Below, piece by piece: positions 52,362 to 64,000 of a stretch of 64,000 bases of DNA. Source of the DNA: Opisthocomus hoazin (lineage: Eukaryota; Chordata; Aves; Opisthocomiformes; Opisthocomidae); assembly GCF_030867145.1 (NCBI RefSeq), contig NC_134418.1, positions 53,357,682-53,421,681 on the forward strand, written 5' to 3'. The notes beneath the pieces were generated by a model that was not told the DNA's origin, did not search any database, and worked only from the letters and a program-made list of their open reading frames with translations. How positions within the stretch are numbered: the stretch's first letter is position 1; every line of letters begins with the position of its first letter. A program made the position numbers and the translations under genes.

Positions 52362-55300
52362 CTGTTCAAGTCACAAAGCATGGCTGTTAATTTAATGGTG
52401 GAGGACCTAAATTTCTCTTTCTGTTAGTATTCTTTTTAGCTGATAGCTACAAATGTGAGATTAAAAAAAATCCTCTCTGTCGTTCTCAGCTATACAAGGA
52501 GAATACAAGAGAGCTAGGAGGAGCACACAATACACACATTAGAGCAGATTCTCACTTGACTGTCGGAAGGGCCGATCTCGATGCTGAATGCTCCAACAGT
52601 GCATGAAAAATGGGCATGTGAGCACACCACTGGGAAGTATAAAGAAGACCCTGTTTATTACTTTATTTGCCAAAACTCTGTTACCAATGTGTCAGTCTTG
52701 CCCCTCTCTCCAAAATGATTTTTTTTTTACAGTCTGGTCCAAAGGGGTTGATTTTTCCCATTTAGGAATATAAAACCTTACTAGGCACATGCAGCTAGCA
52801 CTAGTTCTTAAGCACGGATTAATTAGGTAAGTAGAAACACAAAAAGCAGAGGCACCTGGGTAGCTTAATATTGGGTTACATATGACTTCCATGATACTCA
52901 TCAACTTAAGGATGCTCCCTTAGTAGCAGATTGTTAAATGCCCTAGTTTAAAGGTTGCTACTAGATGAGTGATAGCAGTTGGCAGTTGTTACTAGGTCTC
53001 CTTTGATGATTTTGGACAGAGAAGCATCAGTTTGTTCAAACAGGTACAGGTCTCCAGTGGCATTTGTTTCTTTCAGTGTCAGGACAAATGGGTAAGTGCC
53101 ACAGAAAGACCGCAGAAGGGATTGCGGCTGTTCAAACTGTTAACTTGTCCAGCTCTCTGTAGTGCCTATACGTAGAAAGCTGTACCCCTGCAGCTGTTCT
53201 GGCTGAGTGGACAATATAAGCACTCCTCCTTTGCACCACAAAGACACCTAACCCACACACACGATTTGGTTTGCTTTTGAAGACATCGACTGAGATTTGG
53301 GGGTGGCAAAGTCTGACAGAGGAAAGTAAGGGAACAGCTGCACTATCACCACCCCCAGCCATTTCTACCACATTTGTCTTTATTTCCTTTGACACACCTT
53401 AGGACAGTTCGTAGCCTGAAAGAGATTTGCTTTGTGTTTTCAGTTCAAATTCTGGGTAAAATTGGCCAAATATAGCCATGGTTTTCTTTAGACCTATATT
53501 ACAATTGTTAGTATTCCTGTATTTAAGATACAATTATTCCTGTACCTTATGCAAATGGAAAAAAAAAATCTCTGCAATGATTGTGATCAAGTGTGGGAAT
53601 GTTTACCCCGAGAAGCTGTGGGAACTACTTTCCCGAAGTCCTCAGCTGGGGAAGACCTTGAGCAAACTTATAGGACTTGAAAGCTGGCTCTGCTCTGAGC
53701 AGGAGCCTGGACCAGATGGGCTCCAGAGGATGCTTCTACCTTAACTGTATTTATGGATGATCATGAAAGCTTTTTCACCCCACTGGCTGCTGGCTGGAGG
53801 GGAAGGGGAGCTGTACACAGCGTGCACTGCACTCACTGTGCAGTGGCACCCAGCACACGCTCATTTCAAAAGCACTCGGTATGCGTTTTGAAGGCAAGAA
53901 CAGGCATCAGATGAACCCATGAACCAGGGCTAATAGCAGGAGGTGAGACATCCATCAAGTAAGTCGCAAGCATTTTTTTCAAGGTACCACAAAAATCTAT
54001 GGCTATTAAAGATAACAAAAGGAAGATAGAGAAGGAGCAGCTGTCTGACTTGTCAAGGAAGATATGATTTGCTCCAGGACAGCAGATATCAATAGTTATT
54101 TGGGAGCCTGAAATGCAATGTACTTGTGTTAAATTGGAATCTTCCCCCGAGTGCACCCCTCCCCCCTATATTACAGTATGTTTCAATAAAAGCCCATTTA
54201 CCTGATCCTGTGGCAGTGTGCTGTTAGGTATGGCTCATAATCTTCCCAAGGGCAAACAGAGGTTGTGCGTTTAAGAACGTCATCCCACATTTTCAGCCCT
54301 TTACCCTCAGTACACCATTATGTTCAAACATACTTTAAGACTGAGACAGATGGAAGTGTGCCTTTGCTGCTGCCTGCCTGCAGTGACCTTGTTATCACAC
54401 CACTGTGTCTCTCTGGTTTCCAGACCATCCTTGGGGTGCTGTGTGTATTTTGCTGGAGAGACCTGGATTTAGCCGTTGGGATGTTCCTTCCAAGACCTTA
54501 CTGTTGGTGGAGGGACACTAGCTAACGTCAAGTGGAAATGCTATGAAATGGAGCAGGGGGGACAAAGTCCAAACGCATCTCTGTAAGTACATTGGTTTTA
54601 GTCTGAACTTGAAAGTTTCCCACTTTCAGTCTTTACTGGCAACAGACTTCAGCAAGGCTGTTCCCAAACCGTAGCTGCCCGGAGTCCTGCACAAAACAGC
54701 GTTGCTTTCTGAAGAGAAGTGTGACCCAACTTTGTTCCTCGGGAGGTCTCAGGGGTCCGGCTGGTCTGCTCTCCCAGCCAGATGAGACTCATTTCAGAGA
54801 GGAAACCTCACACGTCCCTAGGCATCAGAGATTTGCCTGCTCACCGCTTGGTAGCAGTCAGCCAAGGGGACCCTGGCCCCACTTGTCACCATTTCCCTGC
54901 CTTCTTCCTGTGACTGTTTTCCTCAGGGATCCTCCAGTCCTCTCAATAGGAGAGCTCTGGATTTCTGTTAGGCAATGAAGGAAGCCACTCACATCTGACC
55001 TGGCTCTGGCAAACACACATTCACATCATTCCTTTAGGAGAAGAGCTGTTCTTTCTCTCAATAGTGAAAAGAAGCCAAATGCAGTGACTAATTATCACCC
55101 ATATTAATTCTTGGTACTGTCTGTCAGAAAAGGGGGTTGAAGGCTTTCTTGGATACCTAGAGCCGGTACTATTTAGCAGATAAGCTTCACCTGCCATCGG
55201 AAGGAGTTTGGAAGCTCATATGGAGAGTGTATGCTCCCAGACAGAGCAAACAAGCACTCACTAAAGACAGAGACACAGCTGCAGCTGTGTGCAGAACTCC

Positions 55301-55756
55301 AACGCCTCTCTGCACTCTCACACCTGGCAAAGCTCCCCTTGCTCCCAATCTAAAGCTGGAGGGTTTCTCTTTTTCAAGGTTGTTTTTTTCTTTAGTAGGG
55401 TTTACTTCCCAGTTTATTCTTACTAACACTTTCCATTGGTGCCTTCTGCAGAGATTAATGGCAATCCAAGAGCATAAGCGACTGGAGTTTACCTTGTAAC
55501 TTCTGTTGCACCTAAAATCAGGCATGTATCATTATTTACTTGCTGACATTGTGACGATGCATCAGAGCTGAGCCACACGGTGCTCAGTAGGTCACAGGCC
55601 CTATGTATTCCTTGTGATCAGCAGAGCTGTCCAGCTCCCTTATGCATGGTTTTGACCATGGATTTCATACTTGGAACACAGCTGTAAAAGTAACATTTCA
55701 GCCCACTTATATCCCAGACCACTTATAAGTTGAAAAAGCAGATATAGGCTGACCAG

Positions 55757-56000
55757 AAAATAAGAATGGCCATCATAGTTCAAACCACAGGTCTATTTAG
55801 CCAATATTATGTCCTCTGATATTTAGTCAGTATTATACCCTCTGATATTTAGCCAATATTGTGGTTCCTCCATCACATTTCTTAGATTTTCTAGCATTTG
55901 TATAGAACAGTTTTGGTTCCTTTCTTTACAGCGTGTTTGAACAGCTATTGAAATGTCATCCTGGTGTTCCATCTCCTATTTGATTATTTCTACCGTCCTG
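55757..56000 (+). repeat. Possible degenerate CR1-like ancient repeat
   Basis: Begins agaatggccatcatagttca, which resembles the opening of a widespread turtle/reptile repeat in the CR1 3' region ('agaatggccatactgggtcagaccaaaggtcc'), and continues with acaggtctatttagccaata. After about 55795 it has been overwritten by a short tandem array. Divergence is high and the right boundary is a guess. Confidence 0.35.
55795..55862 (+). repeat. Imperfect 26-bp tandem repeat, about 2.6 copies
   Basis: Units starting at 55795, 55821 and 55847 share atttag(c/t)ca(a/g)tatt and tcctctgat-type ends with only a few substitutions; the third copy is partial. Confidence 0.85.
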
Positions 56001-56149
56001 ACATATCCTTCTCTTGAAGGATGTTTGTTTTGGACTTTAATATGGTCACCCTCCAACTGCACGCACATAGGCACCTGAAAGCTTTGCCTCAGCTGAAAGG
56101 TTATTCACAACCTCCTTGCTTTTAAGTGTCATCAACATCATTCTTCTCC

Positions 56150-56273
56150 ACTGAGCAACCTGATCTAGTGAAAGATGTCCCTGCCCACGACAAGGGGGCT
56201 GGACTAGATGATCTGTGAATGTCCCTTCCAACCAAACTGTTCTACAATTCTATGATTCATTCTGTTATGATTC
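56150..56273 (+). mobile_element. CR1 LINE 3' end (severely 5'-truncated)
   Basis: Contains gagcaacctgatctagtg, tgtccctgcccacgacaagg, ggctggactagatgatctg and cccttccaacc in the order of the avian CR1 3' UTR, then ends with attctatgattcat and a degraded second octamer (ttatgattc). This is the family's diagnostic ATTCTATG tail. The insertion is antisense to TECRL, in presumed intron 2. Confidence 0.93.
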
Positions 56274-57897
56274 AGACAATGTTCCTTCCATGTGTACAGG
56301 CTTCCTTTAGTCTGGAAGTGTAAGAAATTCATTATAAGCCTTTTACCTTATTCCATCTTCTCTGTCAGGAATCTGTTCCAACTTTGTGGAAAAAAACCAC
56401 ACATTTATTTAAAAACAGTTGAAATATCTTAATGCTGTTAACTTTGAAGAATCATAATTTTTCAACACAGGATGGTATTTTCTTGGAATGTGACTCAATG
56501 TTTACTTTTAATAATCTCCTTTAGAAAATGGACATGAGGAAAAATACTTAATTTTGCATAGGTTATTTGTTGTACCTGCCAGTACTGAAAACAAAAGTTA
56601 AAACATAAGCAAACTGGCAAGATACATAAAAACTGACAGCTATCTTTAACTTGACCATACCCAACTATGAAACTACCTATTAATACTGGATATAAAAAGG
56701 AGACGTACTGCTATTAAACAACCATCCAAATGCTTGCTAAAATGACAGCCTCAGTGCCATGCCCAGCTGTCAATACCACTATGCAAAGATGCACAGAAAA
56801 ACAAGTTCTACTAGTCCCACTGCTCACACAGTTTGTTTTTTCACTGCATTTATGTTAGAGTTTCAGTAAATGAATCAGCTGACAATCACAGGAACTGAGA
56901 ACAGTTTTAAAAGCCCATATGTAGTTTTAAAAGCGTCCAAAGGTACTCTCTATCCACATGATTCAAATTGACCTTAATGTGTGCTCCATCACTTAAATAT
57001 CACAAGAGGTTTTGAAAAATTAACAACTAAGAAATCTACGTACTATGTACTTTCCAATAGTTATGAAATTGAAGGGGTCAGTCTAATTTTTGTTTAGTTT
57101 CATAAAGAAACTTCCATACAAATTCTTTAGTGTGCTGCCTGTTCTATAGTAAATTACGTGATCAAATGACTATTTGTCATGAAGTAATCATGAATTTATG
57201 CAAACCTGTGTGACAGCAAAGATGTAACATGATGAAGACCTCTCTTGCTGGGAAATCCAATGTGCTCCTTAGAACACAGCCCTGCAAAATCTACTCCACT
57301 GGGGAGCGGGGAGTCTAAGAAATGCAAAACAGAGCTGACGGACACAGTTTGGAGATAATTAGCAGATTGACTTTCCATGATCAGCTAATTTTATTATCAG
57401 TTAAATCGTTTGCTGTTCATTGTATGTCACCACCCAAGCATCTCTAATAACAAATAGCCTTAATAATTACAAGAAATACCTGCTGTGATGTAAATAGGAT
57501 GATATGAACAACAAAATTAGTATAATCAATCAGCAGCAGCATGTTGTTTAAATTTGGAGAAATATAGGAAATTCTGGGGACCACTGCAGCACCAATATCC
57601 CTTCTATGATCACAAAATGTTACACATCAGCTGAGAAATATAACAGCACTTGCTCATGTGAACTTAAGTATGGCTGAAATGCATTCCGCCATCTTAACTA
57701 CATGGTAGTTTTGTTATCTATGTAGCAATAAGAAGAGATTGCTAGGAAAGAGTCATATATTAATATGTGTGGGGATGGTGGTTTTGTGCATAACATATAG
57801 ACAGACGAACATATCAGCACACAGATGATCTGAAAACTTGCCGAAGTCTTTCGTTGACAAGTACATACTGAACAAATAGTTCTTCCATGTCCACAGC

Positions 57898-58272
57898 TGT
57901 GCTGATTTTGACTGGGATAGAGTTAATTTTTTCTGTATTAGCTTGCATAGGGTTATGTTTTGCATTTGTGCTGAGAACAGTGTTGATAATACAGGGATGT
58001 TTTAGTTACTGCTGAGCTGTTCTTGCACGGAGTCAACATGTGAGAACATCTTAGAGATGCTAGAGATGGCTAAACACCTGGCCACCGATGGGAAGGAGTG
58101 AATGAATTCTTTGTTTTGCTTTGCTTGCGTGCGCAGCTTTTGCTTTACCTAATAAACTGTCTTTATCTCAACCCACAAGTTTTCTCACATTTACTCTCTG
58201 ATTCTGTTCTCCATCCCACCAAGGTGGAGTGAGCAAGTGGCTGTGTGGTGTTTAGTTGGTTAAACCACGACA
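57898..58272 (+). mobile_element. Avian endogenous retrovirus solo LTR with internal deletion
   Basis: The left end tgtgctgattttgactggga and the right part (gatgggaaggagtgaatgaa, tttgctttgcttgcgtgcgc, aataaactgtctttatctca, gttggttaaaccacgaca) match an LTR family common in bird genomes, oriented plus. It is about 375 bp, whereas remembered full copies are around 600 bp; the middle (after ...cacggagtcaa near 58035) appears deleted. A poly(A) signal AATAAA lies at 58151-58156. No retroviral internal sequence is beside it, so it is a solo LTR. The terminus is uncertain: ending at 58272 (CA) gives no clear target duplication, whereas acagc occurs at 57893-57897 and again at 58270-58274. Confidence 0.88.
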
Positions 58273-58960
58273 GCAACCTTAAACAGCAACAGTCATAAGT
58301 TTTGTTTCTGTTGGTTGCAGCAGGTGTGTTTGAGCATTCTCAGGAATGCTTCTGAGAAAAGAGGAATAGATAGAGTTATCACCGTGCTGACAGTTGCAGT
58401 CTTTGCTGGACTGAAGTTTGCATATCCTTGCTTCACTGAGCTGACAGCAGGAAAGCTGGATGCTAAAATTACTTGAAGCTTTTGTCTTCTGTTTTTATTT
58501 GGAAGAAAAGGCTGTGGGATTTATTGTGCTAACATTGCACTTGAGTGATTCTTGAGCATGATGGCAATAAGCAAAGCACACCTAAGAAACCATAGTAAAA
58601 CTAAGCTGGGCCACAAGAGCAAGAAAGAAGTTATTGGAAGCTACTGCTTACTATGCTTGCCTTCACTGTAGTAAATGACAGCCAACGAGCACTGCAATCT
58701 GAATGACCAGCCCACTTGAGGAACTGCAGCTCTCAGCAGCAAGCCTGGGGCAAGCAAGGCCCCAGTGTCTCTTCACATGGTCCCACTCAAAAGGGCCTCT
58801 TTGGCCACAGACCAAAAGATGTTTTGCTGATTTGGCCCACTAAATGCCAGCACGATCATCTGGGTCTTTTTCTTCAGGGCTAGTGCAGAGAGACCAGTTC
58901 TAGCCATCCCCCCCCAGGTGCTGCCCAGCTGTACTGGCCTGGCACTGTCCTGGGCTCCTG

Positions 58961-58974
58961 AGCCCAGCTGGGCT
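58961..58974. repeat. 14-bp perfect palindrome
   Basis: agcccagctgggct is identical to its reverse complement, within a locally GC-rich stretch (58.90-59.0 kb). Could be chance; no function is inferred. Confidence 0.6.
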
Positions 58975-60659
58975 TGCAGTGGCCGGGCTACGAACTGTGT
59001 GCTGCTTCCACCTCTATCGCTAAGTCTTTAGGGTTCAGGGCTGGCCTTGGGAAGGCATGTGCTGGATCTGGGATTGTTCAGCTAGTCTGTGATTTTCTTG
59101 CAGAAGGACTTTTGATATGGTGTATCAGAATATTTAAAGAGCAGGAGCAGGATCTTGAACTAGATCCATGTTTTCAAGGGAAGTCAGTGGAAAGAGCAGA
59201 TACAGCATGTCCTGTTCAGTAAAATCTCAACAGGCTACTGAAATAGATGTTGTTTTTAATGGCTCCATACCCAGGGATAAATCCCTTTTCTTTGTCAGAT
59301 TTTTCCTCTGATTTGCTTAATTTGTAAGCTCTCCAGGGAAGATCTCTGGCCATGTGTTTTACAAAGGCACCTTGACCTCTAGTTGCTATGGAGACATAAA
59401 TGACCACTTAATGACATGTGGAATTTGAAAAAGGAGCTATTTGATCACAAGCAACCATTTCTTCCTTCTGGTTTTTGTAATACATGAATGCGTCTAGCTA
59501 CAGCCATACTGTCTGCACAGGGAGCGCAAGCAGTGGGCTGGCTGAACTGGTGTCTCCAGACACTGGCGAAGACCAACAGTGCTAACGACAGGGTCTGGCT
59601 AAGGGGCCGAGCAACACGCACTTCCCACAGACTGCTAAGCAAGTAAGCCCCAGCCTGACAAAGTGTCTGGCTACATACTTCCTTTTTAGCTGTCCATTTG
59701 ATTATTCTCATTGGCCTTAAATTCTTAAAATCTGTGAGCATCCATTTTTCCTACATAAAGCCATGTAACTGTCACCCTGGCACCTCCACTGAAGCCCCAC
59801 AGAGCTTGAGCCAGAAGGTTGTTCAGAACATACCTGACATCTCTATAGCGAAGAGTATTGTGTTGCATACAATGCCTACAGCCATTCCCCTTTAAAAGTG
59901 TCAGAATTTTGCTTTTGTTTGCCCAGGATCTGGCAAACTGGATACCCCCATCCATATGTTAGTGACTGTGCCCAGATGTTGAATTCCAGCCCATGGGACT
60001 CTGCACTTCACCTTGGGTCACAAATTCACCTGACTGCATTTTCATTGAAAAAACTTATATAAATGCCTGAACTCATCAAGGAACGGAACAATCCTCTCCC
60101 CCCCACCCTTTTTTCCCTGAAAGAAAAATCTCAGACTTAGCTATATTCTGATCAGGCAATAATGAATAAATTTCTTAAGAGTCAGCATAGTTTTTATTAA
60201 TGAAGATCGATTGTTATTAGTAGTAAACAGAATATTATTTGTCATTTAGAGGTCAATTTATGTCACTAGCAGATTAAGTTTTCAATTTGCCTTCTGAAAC
60301 AGCTTGACACTGAAAGTAACTGTGGAAATTTTGATAAGCAAAAGCATCAGAAACTAAAAGCAAGCAAGCATGCAACATTTAGATGCATATTTTAATATTT
60401 TTGCGACATTGCTTCTCCTTTCCACTTCAAAAAAAAAAAAGAGAAAAGGAAAAAGAAAAGCCAGCCCTGTGCATTTCAATTTTCTATGTAGCCTGCCACA
60501 GAAAGTATAATTAATTTTGATCTTTCTGTGTGGTTTTGCATTTAAACTAATGTGCGTAGCCAAGGGAAGGGAAAGGGAATGAGGGTCTCCTTTTATTTCA
60601 TTAATAATAACCATAGAGCAGAATACAGCAAAACAAGACACTCTGACAAGGCTGGAGCT

Positions 60660-60960
60660 TGAAGCAGCGTTCCCGTGAGGGACTGCCCTTGCTCAGCGCA
60701 AGGAGGTGAGGAGGTGCCATGTGCGCGGAGCTGCTGCGGGGCCCGGCTGCGGCAGCGTGCCCATGGGGCTGGCTCCCCTCACCCGGGCTTCGTGGTGCCT
60801 TCGTTGCCTGTGGGACACGCAGTCGTGGCGCAGGGGCAAGCGCTGTCGCTGCCCAGGGGTGGTGGGCGCGTTGGTCAGTGAGGCTGGGCTCTGCGTATTG
60901 GCTTTGGGGAGTCTTTTGAGCAGGGACCCCCAAGGGAGGGCTGCGTCCTGTGACCCACGT
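60660..60960. promoter_or_regulatory. Short CpG-rich island in presumed TECRL intron 2
   Basis: By eye about 20 CpG dinucleotides fall within roughly 240 bp (60668-60900), with about two-thirds GC, in otherwise about 40% GC DNA. CpG density this high normally marks a hypomethylated promoter or enhancer in vertebrates. Long open frames run through it on both strands (plus 60706-61239, minus 60693-61217), as expected from GC-rich, stop-poor sequence; neither resembles a known protein or TECRL exon 1-2. It could be an alternative or antisense promoter, or a decayed insertion. Confidence 0.45.
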
Positions 60961-63900
60961 GCTAAAATAGCACCGAGTTTGCTTTGTATTTGCAAACGGC
61001 TGTGTTCTGGCTCTGAAATGCCAGCCCCAATTAAAAGAGAGATGAGTAATTTATGCCGATTGAGGATGCGCGTTCTGGCAGTTATCTTCATCTTTGATTC
61101 TCCTGTCTCTACGTGTTCAGAAAGGGTAACGAAGATAGTTGTTGGGGTATCGGGGCGATGTGAGAACTCGAGCAGGATTGCCTTCCTAAATATAAAACCT
61201 ATCGGTGAAGCCTTCATTCAAAGGGCAATCCAAACATGAGAAACTGTGTGTTAAGGACCATCCATTTGCCAAACTAAATACGTGTTTCAGGGACTAAAAA
61301 TATCCTTCCTTTTCTATCTGCCTGTCCATATTCTAACATGGGATTGTTAAAAACGCAGCTCAATGTTTGGTGGTTTATGAAATCAGTTGCTGTCTGTCTG
61401 AATCTTTAACTTCTCAAATACGTTTAGTGATGTGGCAGTATCCAACCCAGCCAAGGGTTTCATAGGCAGCAATGCAGAGCGTTTAAACACAGGTATCTGA
61501 CCATCCTCGTGGTCTCAGAAAACACGAGCAGTAAGATATAAAGGCCTGTTTTAAAATGCTGTTTCTTTTAAAACCTGTTTTCATGTTCAGCCTGTGCCAG
61601 GTTCTGAGAGAACAAACAGTGCTGTGCAGTGCGGTGTTACAGATACACCGTGCTTCAGGACACTGATAGCAGGGGTCATTGCCTCCGCACGTCAGAAAGC
61701 TCTAGTTTGGACACTGTGGTGATCAGCACAGCTGCTAAGCTCATGTAGGGAGCAGCTCTCCACAGAGCTGCATCAGGGCAGAGGGCTGCTGAGGCCACTG
61801 TTTCACCCCACGCTGCTTGCACGCTGCCTGGATGAGGTACGGCGCTGGCGCATGTTACAGTAGGCTTGGGGCCCTGCTGATTCATATTCCAGCATCAGAA
61901 AGTACCCAGTGGTCCAACAGTCACAGCTGATACAGCAAAGATGACTCAAAAGCTCATTTTTGCCTGCACCTCAGATGAAGTGGGCAGAGGAGAGTCCTAC
62001 CCCAGGCTCTAGCTATGTTTCTTTAAAAGCATTCCTTAGTTAATTAGCTAATAAAATATGCTAATGAAGTATAATTTTCTTTCAATATTTGACTGTCCAG
62101 GGGATAGTGCTCTCTCCAGTCTCCAGTCTAATTAGGACGCATTCTCTCACTAACCCCTAACAGCAATACGTTTTTTGTATCTAATGGCCACACCAATGCC
62201 ATCAACAATTAACTGAACACTTTTGAACTGACATGATTTCTTCCTCAGTGCAAATTAATTTCTCATAAATTCATTGGTAAATTCACCACACTGAAGATTA
62301 ATCCCCACTAATAACAGGGCTAAATTGTAGTTTCTCTACGAGCGATGAGGAAGAGGCACCACAGATCTGCCCTGCTTTGGCAGCGGACCAGACGCTAGCA
62401 TGTGAGCCAGAGGCTCAGTCACGTTCGCATGTCCTTCCTGAGAGAAGTTTATTTGGGCGGGTTTAATTCCCTGTTCCCTGAGCAGAGTCTGCAGCACCTC
62501 AGTAGCACTGGCATGAGGCTTGGGAAACTGCTCTTCCCACCTCAGCGCTGCAATAGAGGACAAATAATTTTCCCTCTGCATACTGCAGTTCCCGGGCTGT
62601 GAACCGAGGCTGTAGTACCTTTCCAGTGAATAGAGATGTTGCAAGGATAAATAGCAAACATGGCTGATTCCAGGTTGCCTCCTGTGCATGCTGCAAGTGA
62701 TGCCACGAGGCAGCCGCGTAGAAAGCAGTGTAACATGCTTAAAACTGATCAGCAAATTGCTTTTCCACAGTTACACAGACATGGCCTATGAGGGACTTGA
62801 TTATGCAGATATTGCTTGGTGAGTATGTTCATTCATATACTTGAGGGATGCTGTTTCATCCTGATCTATACGGCTGACACTTAGCGGCCTTTGAACAACT
62901 ACTGATTTTCCTCTGTAAATGTTATAGCCACAACTCATCTAGACTGTTTGTGAACTCTGAACTTGCACTCTAATGGCAGAATATAAAAAAAAAATATTGC
63001 CTTCCTGTTAGTATGTATTTAAACAAGAGCAACATACTTTGTTCAAAGCAAACAAACCACTGGCATAACCTTCTGTTCTGTTTCTGTGCCATTTGGTAAC
63101 AATTTTTGGAGCTGGCCGCCTTATTTGCAGGCAGGATTAGTTGAAAGTTTTCAAAAACGTTTTTGATGCTGTAGAAACATAGCTTTTGTTTCAGAATTCA
63201 GAGTTGTTTATGGAGCAAGTGAAACCGTATATTTCAAACCCAGAAAAAAAGCCTAGTCTTGTGTTTCGCAACTGGCTTACTGGTTCTTTTTCAACCTCCG
63301 ATTTTCCATGTACAGTTCTCTTTTTAATTTTTCTACCTCCAGATTTTCTCTCTAATCACATTTATGGAATAATTTAGACCATAAACTCCCTTTTCTTTGT
63401 CTGAAGTTTTGGCAACTTCTGGTTGGCAGGCTATGAATTTGATTTTGCCTGTCTTAAGAAGAAAATGCAGTCTTGTTAACTGATGACTTATTTTTCTGAG
63501 CTGGAAACCTTGATTGGAAAACATGTTACCTCTTATATTCATTTTGATAGGAAATCAAAAGTATGAACCATATTACCCAAAAAACAAGTCAAAATGCAAG
63601 TGTGCATTGCAAACAGGTTAGTGTCTAGATTGCACGGTGCCTTAAACCCACACCCAATATATGTCATCGCAGCAGCAGCAGCAAAAGAGGTGAAGGAAAA
63701 GTTACAACTTTCCAAGGTGTGTGCTAAATAATTAAAAAGTTTATCTGAAAACAAAATAGAGCAAAGCATACACAGAAACACCCGCCTTTCCCGTGGGCTC
63801 AGATGCCTGTACCTTTATGTGGGAAATCTTGTTCAGATCATAAAGGAAATGTAGCTATATTTTGCCACATTCAAAGCTTGCCTCATACCAAGGCATCTAG

Positions 63901-64000
63901 CCAGCAGTGAATCCAGTGCATTTGGACTCACAGAGCTACTCAGTTCAAAATGGAAAGTTTATGACAGATCTTCAAAACCCCAAGAACAGTGTCATTTTTT

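Larger units (their letters stand above)
52362..64000 (-). other. TECRL: Presumed TECRL intron 2 (partial)
   Basis: No minus-strand exon encoding the missing part (human equivalent ends ...IHDVKQKFHKAC, phase 1) was found up to the window edge, so this is taken as intron of at least 11.6 kb. It holds a CR1 3' end, a shortened LTR, a degenerate CR1-like segment, a CpG-rich island and a plus-strand exon-like segment. A diverged exon 2 hidden here cannot be excluded. Confidence 0.6.

Noticed and set aside
53866..54156. Minus-strand frame containing IFLDKSDS, reminiscent of the ILDKVTQS of TECRL exon 2
   Set aside because: Similarity is limited to a few residues, the surrounding peptide does not match, and no donor with the required phase 1 follows.
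60693..61239. Overlapping 174- and 177-codon frames on opposite strands
   Set aside because: Both run through the CpG-rich island and lack similarity to any family I recognise, including the TECRL N-terminus; kept only as part of the CpG-island finding.

Overview
The window is ordinary nuclear DNA of a bird. It has about 40% GC, a spliced vertebrate gene, CR1 LINE copies (one with the avian CR1 3' tail ending in ATTCTATG octamers) and an LTR of a type common in avian genomes. No bacterial, plasmid, phage or organelle features were seen. The species cannot be fixed from the sequence.

The one protein-coding gene I can support is TECRL (trans-2,3-enoyl-CoA reductase-like, SRD5A2L2) on the minus strand. 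Ten coding exons were found by translating the minus strand and matching splice sites and reading phase: 52317-52361, 50955-51058, 38425-38540, 34880-34985, 33047-33119, 30959-31002, 27960-28017, 26593-26678, 26114-26159 and 24425-24552 (stop at 24425-24427). They correspond to exons 3-12 of the human gene. All nine introns are GT-AG and every phase joins. Exons 4-12 sum to 761 nt. Added to the known human exon 3 end (c.331) this gives 1092 nt, exactly 363 codons plus stop, the human length. Exons 1 and 2 were not found and probably lie beyond position 64000.

Layout: 1 to about 23.7 kb is downstream intergenic DNA with no recognisable gene, as expected for the gene-poor TECRL neighbourhood. 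At 23684-23893 there is a perfect (GGAA)n array of 52.5 units, 531 bp beyond the stop codon. From 24.4 to 52.4 kb is TECRL exons 12 to 3; intron 5 holds an internal CR1 reverse-transcriptase fragment, and intron 4 (12.4 kb) holds a perfect 46-bp tandem duplication. From 52.4 to 64 kb is presumed intron 2, with a CR1 3' end, a shortened solo LTR, a short CpG-rich island near 60.7-60.95 kb and an exon-like segment on the opposite strand.

Most long open frames here are chance frames, repeat translations or CpG-island frames. I found no convincing undescribed system. The observations most worth checking are the long GGAA array next to the TECRL 3' end, the CpG island inside the presumed intron 2, the duplicated splice-like 46-mer and the tandem acceptor sites of TECRL exon 5.
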